DNA of 64,000 bases, taken from assembly GCA_964019135.1 (NCBI GenBank), contig OZ025250.1, forward strand, positions 46,345,174 to 46,409,173, given 5' to 3'. Positions 54,720-64,000 of this stretch are shown in pieces (positions within the stretch are counted from its first letter, which is position 1; each line of letters starts with the position of its first letter). Under the pieces are notes generated by a model, which saw only the letters and a program-made list of their open reading frames with translations, had not been told where the DNA came from and searched no databases. Origin of the DNA: Arenicola marina. Lineage: Eukaryota > Annelida > Polychaeta > Arenicolidae. A program made the position numbers and the translations under genes.

Positions 54720-55650
54720 CTCCAGCATTGAAAAAATATTTACAATTGCTACTGTCAGAGCAATGCCAATCTTGATGGAGTGGAAAACTACAAAAAAATG
54801 AGTGCCTAACCGCAACCGTAGCAAGTTAATTTCAAGGAAAGTAAATTCGCGCGAAATGGTAGGCATATGTATATTACGTGTAGCCATTGATACCCAAGCT
54901 TGGTAAAATGTACAAATCATAAAATATCCCACAGCCAATCGAATATTAAGTTAAATATAAGTAATTTATTTAGATAACCAGTACTGAGACAGCATAACTT
55001 TCGTATAATACAGAAAGAACGACCTTAAGGTTAATAGGCGAGTAGTGGAAGTAATATATATGTAGATACGTACATGCCGCAAGTACAACGTTGTCACATA
55101 ATCTAGAGCGGGTGGGGTCTTCCCGTCAAAGCCGGCCTTAAAGATGAATGGGCCACACGTGAGTTGACATACAGGTCATACAGTGCATTTGCTAAAGCTG
55201 CTCACACAGCAATTTTTCACTTAATTTTCGAAAAATTTGGAAAAAACGTTCAGGACACACTATCTGACTGTTTACATGTTAACTGAAAAAGCTGCCACAA
55301 TGCACGCATTTTCATGTAGTAAACAAGAAAACCGGTCCCAGGTGAGTTGTACTAATTTGGCCTAAAAAAGGGGCTTAACAACAAGTACGGTGGTTTATTG
55401 CATACAATTTACTTATTTACAATATAAAAACATGATTTCCAGTCCAAATTCAAGTTTCTCAAGAAATAGATTGCTGTGTGAGTAACTTTAAAGTAAAAGG
55501 ATTCCACAGCCTGTTGCATATAACAAACAACTACCAAAAATACCTGGCGAACAAATAAATATTTAAAATATATCGAAGTTATGTTCATTAATAGATAGGA
55601 TCATAACGTATAATACAACGAAAGTGTTCGTTTAACACTTTTTTTTGGGC
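54720..55650. other. AT-rich spacer, no confident gene
   Basis: An ORF at 54540-54938 (minus, 132 codons) overlaps the preceding gene in another frame and looks like a shadow in its right half and AT-rich chance in its left half. Nothing else recognised. Confidence 0.45.
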
Positions 55651-55652
55651 CC

Positions 55653-55684
55653 CAGCATGGGCTTCCTGCATGAAACCCATGCTG
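55653..55684. repeat. Perfect 9-bp stem-loop
   Basis: CAGCATGGG (55653-55661) is inverted as CCCATGCTG (55676-55684) with a 14-bp loop, preceded by a T-run and GGGCCC. It lies 85 bp before the terminal array. Confidence 0.5.
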
Positions 55685-55768
55685 TCTAGTTGTGTTGGTT
55701 ATTGGTCATTGGTCATGAGATAGGCCGTAAAGCAATAACTAATTTTATACATGCAAAATACATGACAT

Positions 55769-58700
55769 ACAAGGCGGTGTGTACAAGGCGGTGTGTACAA
55801 GGGCCAGGTCAGTGTCATACAAGGCGGTGTGTACAAGGACCAGGTCAGTGTCATACAAGGCGGTGTGTACAAGGACCAGGTCAGTGTCATACAAGGCGGT
55901 GTGTACAAGGACCAGGTCAGTGTCATACAAGGCGGTGTGTACAAGGCGGTGTGTACAAGGATCTGGTCAGTGTCATACAAGGCGGTGTGTACAAGGACCA
56001 GGGCAGTGTCATACCAGGCGGTGTGTACAAGGACCAGGTCAGTGTCATTCAAGCCGGTGTGTACAATGCGGTGTGTACAAAGCGGTGTGTACAAGGGCCA
56101 GGTCAGTGTCATACAAGGCGGTGTGTACACGGACCAGGTCAGTGTCATACAAGGCGGTGTGTACAAGGACCAGGTCAGTGTCATACAAGGCGGTGTGTAC
56201 AAGGACCAGGTCAGTGTCATACAAGGCGGTGTGTACAAGGACCAGGTCAGTGTCATACAAGGCGCTGTGTACAAGGCGGTGTGTACAAGGACCTGGTCAG
56301 TGTCATACAAGGCGGTGTGTACAAGGCCCAGGTCAGTGTCATACAAGGCGGTGTGTACAAGGACCAGGTCAGTGTCATTCAAGCCGGTGTGTACAATGCG
56401 GTGTGTACAAGGCGGTGTGTACAAGGACCCGGTCAGTGTCATACAAGGCGGTGTGTACAAGGCGGTGTGTACAAGGACCAGGTCAGTGTCATACAAGGCG
56501 GTGTGTACAAGGACCAGGTCATTGTCATACAAGGCGGTGTGTACAAGGACCAGGTCAGTGTCACACAAGGCGGTGTGTACAAGGCGGTGTGTACAAGGAC
56601 CAGGCCAGTGTCATACAAGGCGGTGTGTACAAGGACCAGGTCAATGTCATACAAGGCGGTGTGTACAAGGCGGTGTGTACAAGGCGGTGTGTACAAGGCG
56701 GTGTGTACAAGAACCAGGTCAGTGTCATACAAGGCGGTGTGTACAAGGCGGTGTGTACAAGGGCCAGGTCAGTGTCATACAAGGCGGTGTGTACAAGGCG
56801 GTGTGTACAAGGCGGTGTGTACAAGGCGGTGTGTACAAGGACCAGGTCAGTGTCATACAAGGCGGTGTGTACAAGGCGGTGTGTACAAGGACCAGGTCAG
56901 TGTCATACAAGGCGGTGTGTACAAGGCGGTGTGTACAAGGACCTGGTCAGTGTCATACAAGGCGGTGTGTACAAGGACCAGGGCAGTGTCATACAAGGCG
57001 GTGTGTACAAGGACCAGGTCAGTGTCATTCAAGCCGGTGTTTACAATGCGGTGTGTACAAGGGGGTGTGTACAAGGGCCAGGTCAGTCATACAAGGCGGT
57101 GTGCACAAGGACCAGGTCAGTGTCATACAAGGCGTTGTGTACAAGGACCAGGTCAGTGTCATACTAGGCGGTGTGTACAAGGACCAGGTCAGTGTCATAC
57201 AAGGCGGTGTGTACAAGGACCAGGTCAGTGTCATACAAGGCGGTGTGTACAAGGACCAGGTCAGTGTCATACAAGGCGGTGTGTACAAGGACCAGGTCAG
57301 TGTCATACAAGGCGGTGTGTACAAGGCGGTGTGTACAAGGACCTGGTCAGTGTCATACAAGGCGGTGTGTACAAGGACCAGGTCAGTGTCATACAAGGCG
57401 GTGTGTACAAGGACCAGGTCAGTGTCATACAAGGCGGTGTGTACAAGGCGGTGTGTACAAGGACTTGGTCAGTGTCATACAAGGCGGTGTGTACAAGGAC
57501 CAGGTCAGTGTCATACAAGGCGGTGTGTACAAGGACCAGGTCAATGTCATTCAAGCCGGTGTGTACAATGCGGTGTGTACAAGGCGGTGTGTACAAGGGC
57601 CAGGTCAGTGTCATACAAGGCGGTGTGTACAAGGCGGTGTGTACAAGGACCTGGTCAGTGTCATACAAGGCGGTGTGTACAAGGACCAGGTCAGTGTCAT
57701 ACAAGGCGGTGTGTACAAGGACCAGGTCAGTGTCATACAAGGCGGTGTGTACAAGGCGGTGTGTACAAGGACCAGGTCAGTGTCATTCAAGCCAGTGTGT
57801 ACAATGCGGTGTGTACAAGGCGGTGTGTACAAGGACCAGGTCAGTGTCACACAAGGCGGTGTGTACAAGGACCAGGTCAGTGTCATACAAGGCGGTGTGT
57901 ACAAGGCGGTGTGTACAAGGACCAGGTCAGTGTCATACAAGGCGGTGTGTACAAGGACCAGGTCAGTGTCATACAAGGCGGTATGTACAAGGACCAGGTC
58001 AGTGTCATACAAGGCGGTGTGTACAAGGACCAGGTCAGTGTCATACAAGGCGGTGTGTACAAGGCGGTGTGTACAAGGACCTGGTCAGTGTCATACAAGG
58101 CGGTGTGTACAAGGACCAGGTCAGTGTCATACAAGGCGGTGTGTACAAGGACCAGGTCAGTGTCATACAAGGCGGTGTGTACAAGGACCAGGTCAGTGTC
58201 ATTCAAGCCGGTGTGTACAATGCGGTGTGTACAAGGCGGTGTGTACAAGGGCCAGGTCAGTGTCATACAAGGCGGTGTGTACAAGGACCAGGTCAGAGTC
58301 ATACAAGGCGGTGTGTACAAGGACCAGGTCAGTGTCATACAAGGCGGTGTGTACAAGGCGGTGTGTACAAGGACCTGGTCAGTGTCATACAAGGCAGTGT
58401 GTACAAGGACCAGGTCAGTGTCATACAAGGCGGTGTGTACAAGGACCAGGTCAGTGTCATTCAAGCCGGTGTGTACAATGCGGTGTGTACAAGGCGGTGT
58501 GTACAAGGCGGTGTGTACAAGGGCCAGGTCAGTGTCATACAAGGCGGTGTGTACAAGGACCAGGTCAGTGTCATACAAGGCGGTGTGTACAAGGACCAGG
58601 TCAGTGTCATACAAGGCGGTGTGTACAAGGCGGTGTGTACAAGGACCTGGTCAGTGTCATACAAGGCGGTGTGTAAAAGGACCAGGTCAGTGTCATACAA

Positions 58701-61700
58701 GGCGGTGTGTACAAGGACCAGGTCAGTGTCATTCAAGCCAGTGTGTACAATGCGGTGTGTACAAGACGGTGTGTACAAGGACCAGGTCAGTGTCACACAA
58801 GGCGGTGTGTACAAGGACCAGGTCGGTGTCATACATGGCGGTGTGTACAAGGCGGTGTGTACAAGGACCAGGTCAGTGTCATACAAGGCGGTGTGTACAA
58901 GGACCAGGCCAGTGTCATACAAGGCGGTGTGTACAAGGACCAGGTCAATGTCATACAAGGCGGTGTGAACAAGGCGGTGTGTACAAGGCGGTGTGTACAA
59001 GGCGGTGTGTACAAGGGCCAGGTCAGTGTCATACAAGGCGGTGTGTACAAGGCGGTGTGTACAAGGCGGTGTGTACAAGGCGGTGTGTACAAGGACCAGG
59101 TCAGTGTCATACAAGGGGGTGTGTACAAGGCGGTGTGTACAAGGACCAGGTCAGTGTCATACAAGGCGGTGTGTACAAGGCGGTGTGTACAAGGCGGTAT
59201 GTACACGGACCAGATCAGTGTCATACAAGGCGGTGTGTACAAGGACCAGGTCAGTGTCATACAAGGCGGTGTGTACAAGGACCAGGTCAGTGTCATACAA
59301 GGCGGTGTGTACAATGCGGTGTGTACAAGGCGGTGTCTACAAGGCGGTGTGTACAAGGACCAGGTCAGTGTCATTCAAGCCGGTGTGTACAATGCGGTGT
59401 GTACAAGGCGGTGTGTACAAGGACCAGGTCAGCGTCATACAAGGCGGTGTGTACAAGGACCAGGTCAGTGTCATACAAGGCGGTGTGTACAAGGCGGTGT
59501 GTACAAAGACCAGGTCAGTGTCATACAAGACGGTGTGTACAAGGACCAGGTCAGTGTCATACAAGGCGGTGTGTACAAGGATTAGGTCAGTGTCATACAA
59601 GGCGATGTGTACAAGGACCAGGTCAGTGTCATACAAGGCGGTGTGTACAAGGACCAGGTCAGTGTCATACAAGGCGGTGTGTACAAGGCGGTGTGTACAA
59701 GGACCTGGTCAGTATCATACAAGGCGGTGTGTACAAGGACCAGGGCAGTGTCATACAAGGCGGTGTGTCCAAGGACCAGGTCAGTGTCATACAAGGCGGT
59801 GTGTGCAAGGACCAGGTCAGTGTCATTCAAGCCGGTGTGTACAAGGACCAGGTCAGTGTCATACAAGGCGGTGTGTACAAGGACCAGGTCAGTGTCATAC
59901 AAGGCGGTGTGTACAAGGACCAGGTCAGTGTCATACAAGGCGGTGTGTACAAGGCGGTGTGTACAAGGATTAGGTCAGTGTCATACAAGGCGGGGTGTAC
60001 AAGGACCAGGTCAGTGTCATACAAGGCGGTGTGTACAAGGACCTGGTCAGTGTCATACAAGGCGGTGTGTACAAGGCGGTGTGTACAAGGACCAGGTCAG
60101 TGTCATGCAAGACGGTGTGTACAAGGACCAGGTCAGTGTCATACAAGGCGGTGTGTACAAGGCGGTGTGTACAAGGACCAGGTCAGTGTCATACAAGACG
60201 GTGTGTACAAGGACCAGGTCAGTGTCATACAAGGCGGTGTGTACACGGACCAGGTCAGTGTCATACAAGGCGGTGTGTACAAGAACCAGGTCAGTGTCAT
60301 ACAAGGCGGTGTGTACAAGGACCTGGTCAGTGTCATACAAGGCGGTGTGTACAAGGCGGTGTGTACAAGGACCAGGTCAGTGTCATACAAGACGGTGTGT
60401 ACAAGGACCAGGTCAGTGTCATACAAGGCGGTGTGTACAAGGCGGTGTGTACAAGGACCAGGTCAGTGTCATACAAGACGGTGTGTACAAGGACCAGGTC
60501 AGTGTCATTCAAGCCGGTGTGTACAATGCGGTGTGTAAAAGGCGGTGTGTACAAGGACCAGGTCAGTGTCATACAAGGCGGTGTGTACAAGGACCAGGTC
60601 AGTGTCATACAAGACGGTGTGTACAAGGACCAGGTCAGTGTCATACAAGGCGGTGTGTACAAGGATTAGGTCAGTGTCATACAAGGCGGTGTGTACAAGG
60701 ACCAGGTCAGTGTCACACAAGGCGGTGTGTACAAGGCGGTGTGTACAAGGACCAGGCTAGTGTCATACAAGGCGGTGTGTACAAGGACCAGGTCAGTGTC
60801 ATACAAGGCGGTGTGTACAAGGCGGTGTGTACAAGGCGGTGTGTACAAGGCGGTGTGTACAAGGACCAGGTCAGTGTCATACAAGGCGGTGTGTACAAGG
60901 CGGTGTGTACAAGGGCCAGGTCAGTGTCATACAAGGCGGTGTGTACAAAGCGGTGTGTACAAGGACCAGGTCAGTGTCATACAAGGCGGTGTGTGCAAGG
61001 ACCAGGTCAGTGTCATTCAAGCCGGTGTGTACAATGCGGTGTGTACAAGGCGGTGTGTACAAGGGCCAGGTCATTGTCATACAAGGCGGTGTGTACAAGG
61101 ACCAGGTCAGTGTCATACAAGGCGGTGTGTACAAGGACCAGGTCAGTGTCATGCAAGGCGGTGTGTACAAGGACCAGGTCAGTGTCATTCAAGCCGGTGT
61201 GTACAATGCGGTGTGTACAAAGCGGTGTGTACAAAGGCCAGGTCAGTGTCATACAAGGCGGCGTGTACACGGACCAGGTCAGTGTCATACAAGGCGGTGT
61301 GTACAAGGACCAGGTCAGTGTCATACAAGGCGGTGTGTTCAAGGACCAGGTCAGTGTCATACAAGGCGGTGTGTACAAGGACCAGGTCAGTGTCATACAA
61401 GGCGGTGTGTACAAGGCGGTGTGTACAAGGACCTGGTCAGTGTCATACAAGGCGGTGTGTACAAGGCCCAGGTCAGTGTCATACAAGGCGGTGTGTACAA
61501 GGACCAGGTCAGTGTCATTCAAGCCGGTGTATACAATGCGGTGTGTACAAGGCGGTGTGTACAAGGACCAGGTCAGTGTCATACAAGGCGGTGTGTACAA
61601 GGCGGTGTGTACAAGGCGGTGTGTACAAGGACCAGGTCAGTGTCATACAAGGCGGTGTGTACAAGGACCAGGTCATTGTCAAACAAGGCGGTGTGTACAA

Positions 61701-64000
61701 GGACCAGGTCAGTGTCACACAAGGCGGTGTGTACAAGGCGGTGTGTACAAGGACCAGGCCAGTGTCATACAAGGCGGTGTGTACAAGGACCAGGTCAATG
61801 TCATACAAGGCGGTGTGTACAAGGCGGTGTGTACAAGGCGGTGTGTACAAGGCGGTGTGTACAAGAACCAGGTCAGTGTCATACAAGGCGGTGTGTACAA
61901 GGCGGTGTGTACAAGGGCCAGGCCAGTGTCATACAAGGCGGTGTGTACAAGGCGGTGTGTACAAGGCGGTGTGTACAAGGCGGTGTGTACAAGGACCAGG
62001 TCAGTGTCATACAAGGCGGTGTGTACAAGGCGGTGTGTACAAGGACCAGGTCAGTGTCATACAAGGCGGTGTGTACAAGGCGGTGTGTACAAGGACCTGG
62101 TCAGTGTCATACAAGGCGGTGTGTACAAGGACCAGGGCAGTGTCATACAAGGCGGTGTGTACAAGGACCAGGTCAGTGTCATTCAAGCCGGTGTTTACAA
62201 TGCGGTGTGTACAAGGCGGTGTGTACAAGGGCCAGGTCAGTGTCATACAAGGCGGTGTGTACAAGGACCAGGTCAGTGTCATACAAGGCGGTGTGTACAA
62301 GGACCAGGTCAGTGTCATACTAGGCGGTGTGTACAAGGACCAGGTCAGTGTCATACAAGGCGGTGTGTACAAGGACCAGGTCAGTGTCATACAAGGCGGT
62401 GTGTACAAGGACCAGGTCAGTGTCATACAAGGCGGTGTGTACAAGGCGGTGTGTACAAGGACCTGGTCAGTGTCATACAAGGCGGTGTGTACAAGGACCA
62501 GGTCAGTGTCATACAAGGCGGTGTGTACAAGGACCAGGTCAGTGTCATACAAGGCGGTGTGTACAAGGCGGTGTGTACAAGGACCTGGTAAGTGTCATAC
62601 AAAGCGGTGTGTACAAGGACCAGGTCAGTGTCATACAAGGCGGTGTGTACAAGGACCAGGTCAATGTCATTCAAGCCGGTGTGTACAATGCGGTGTGTAC
62701 AAGGCGGTGTGTACAAGGGCCAGGTCAGTGTCATACAAGGCGGTGTGTACAAGGCGGTGTGTACAAGGACCTGGCCAGTGTCATACAAGGCGGTGTGTAC
62801 AAGGACCAGGTCAGTGTCATACAAGGCGGTGTGTACAAGGACCAGGTCAGTGTCATACAAGGCGGTGTGTACAAGGCGGTGTGTACAAGGACTTGGTCAG
62901 TGTCATACAAGGCGGTGTGTACAAGGACCAGGTCAGTGTCATACAAGGCGGTGTGTACAAGGACCAGGTCAGTGTCATTCAAGCCAGTGTGTACAATGCG
63001 GTGTGTACAAGGCGGTGTGTACAAAGACCAGGTCAGTGTCATACAAGGCGGTGTGTACAAGGACCAGGTCAGTGTCATACAAGGCGGTGTGTACAAGGCG
63101 GTGTGTACAAGGACCAGGTCAGTGTCATACAAGGCGGTGTGTACAAGGACCAGGTCAGTGTCATACAAGGCGGTATGTACAAGGACCAGGTCAGTGTCAT
63201 ACAAGGCGGTGTGTACAAGGACCAGGTCAGTGTCATACAAGGCGGTGTGTACAAGGCGGTGTGTACAAGGACCTGGTCAGTGTCATACAAGGCGGTGTGT
63301 ACAAGGACCAGGTCAGTGTCATACAAGGCGGTGTGTACAAGGACCAGGTCAGTGTCATACAAGGCGGTGTGTGCAAGGCGGTGTGTACAAGGACCTTGTC
63401 AGTGTCATACAAGGCGGTGTGTACAAGGACCAGGTCAGTGTCATACAAGGCGGTGTGTACAAGGACCAGGTCAGTGTCATTCAAGCCGGTGTGTACAAGG
63501 CGGTGTGTACAAGGCGGTGTGTACAAGGGCCAGGTCAGTGTCATACAAGGCGGTGTGTACAAGGACCAGGTCAGTGTCATACAAGGCGGTGTGTACAAGG
63601 ACCAGGTCAGTGTCATACAAGGCGGTGTGCACAAGGCGGTGTGTACAAGGACCTGGTCAGTGTCATACAAGGCGGTGTGTAAAAGGACCAGGTCAGTGTC
63701 ATACAAGGCGGTGTGTACAAGGACCAGGTCAGTGTCATTCAAGCCAGTGTGTACAATGCGGTGTGTACAAGACGGTGTGTACAAGGACCAGGTCAGTGTC
63801 ACACAAGGCGGTGTGTACAAGGACCAGGTCGGTGTCATACATGGCGGTGTGTACAAGGCGGTGTGTACAAGGACCAGGTCAGTGTCATACAAGGCGGTGT
63901 GTACAAGGACCAGGTCAGTGTCATACAAGGCGGTGTGTACAAGGACCAGGTCACTGTCAGACAAGGCGGTGTGTACAAGGCGGTGTGTACAAAGACCAGG
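55769..64000. repeat. Modular 14/22-bp array, runs off the window end
   Basis: Two modules: A (ACAAGGCGGTGTGT, 14 bp) and B (ACAAGGACCAGGTCAGTGTCAT, 22 bp, shown in two parts ACAAGGACCAGG and TCAGTGTCAT). They are arranged AB (36 bp), AAB (50 bp), AAAAB and so on. Variant modules include ACAATGCGGTGTGT after ATTCAAGCCGGTGTGT, GGGCCAGG for GGACCAGG, and GGACCTGG. AB is 12 codons and neither module contributes a stop in the plus frames, so spurious ORFs reach 1,581 codons. A duplication of about 5.15 kb is present inside. At least 8.2 kb long; the right end is not in the window. Confidence 0.97.

Noticed and set aside
54540..54938. 132-codon minus-strand ORF
   Set aside because: Overlaps the cysteine-rich ORF in another frame; the non-overlapping part has AT-rich chance composition.
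55793..60538. 1,581-codon plus-strand ORF
   Set aside because: It is the 14/22-bp array read in one frame; neither module contributes a stop in the plus frames, and the other plus frames are similarly open. There is no start context, domain or codon bias.
55769..64000. CRISPR array
   Set aside because: Repeats are contiguous modules without unique spacers, no cas genes are present, and the context is eukaryotic.

Overview
The window looks like nuclear DNA of an invertebrate animal, most likely a lophotrochozoan such as a mollusc. That is an inference from tRNA-derived SINEs, MITE-like inverted-repeat elements, YY1/NRF1/CCAAT promoter motifs, splice-site consensus sequences and long simple or tandem repeats, together with the absence of any bacterial gene, operon, rRNA or CRISPR array. 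By my estimate about 27 kb (roughly 42%) is tandem repeat, in about 16 large unrelated arrays. Almost every long open reading frame is a repeat whose unit lacks stop codons, not a gene.

Layout. 0-2.7 kb: GC-rich, CpG-rich promoter-like DNA with a YY1 inverted repeat and degenerate minisatellites. 2.77-4.46 kb: array built from 11- and 12-bp modules. 4.5-8.7 kb: SINE copies, a 44-bp array carrying a pol III B box, and one possible exon. 9.0-12.5 kb: five successive minisatellites (29, 13, 66, 13 and 21 bp). 13.3-15.8 kb: a possible exon and a regulatory-looking interval with three pairs of RFX X-box-like palindromes, a CRE and CCAAT boxes at exact 31-bp spacing. 19.25-22.07 kb: a SINE whose internal domain has expanded into about 37 copies of a 73-bp satellite. 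22.3-24.9 kb: more SINEs. 26.6-27.4 kb: AT-rich 21-bp array. 28.1-30.17 kb: 29 copies of a 72-bp unit that is itself a tRNA-like head. 30.9-31.5, 33.2-34.0, 37.65-38.25 and 40.9-41.96 kb: further minisatellites separated by AT-rich DNA. 42.9-43.5 kb: a promoter followed by what looks like a protein-coding first exon broken by homopolymer indels. 46.5-46.85 kb: nested MITEs. 47.9-53.4 kb: 76-bp satellite. 53.8-54.7 kb (minus strand): the one convincing long non-repeat ORF, tentatively of the KDZ-associated cysteine-cluster/HMGXB3-like kind. 55.77 kb to the end: a 14/22-bp modular array with an internal duplication of about 5.15 kb.

No complete gene can be assembled. The coding candidates are the minus-strand ORF near 54 kb, the broken exon at 43.1-43.5 kb, and a few weak single exons. 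The most interesting signal is the repeated conversion of different pieces of tRNA-derived SINEs into satellites (44-, 72- and 73-bp arrays).
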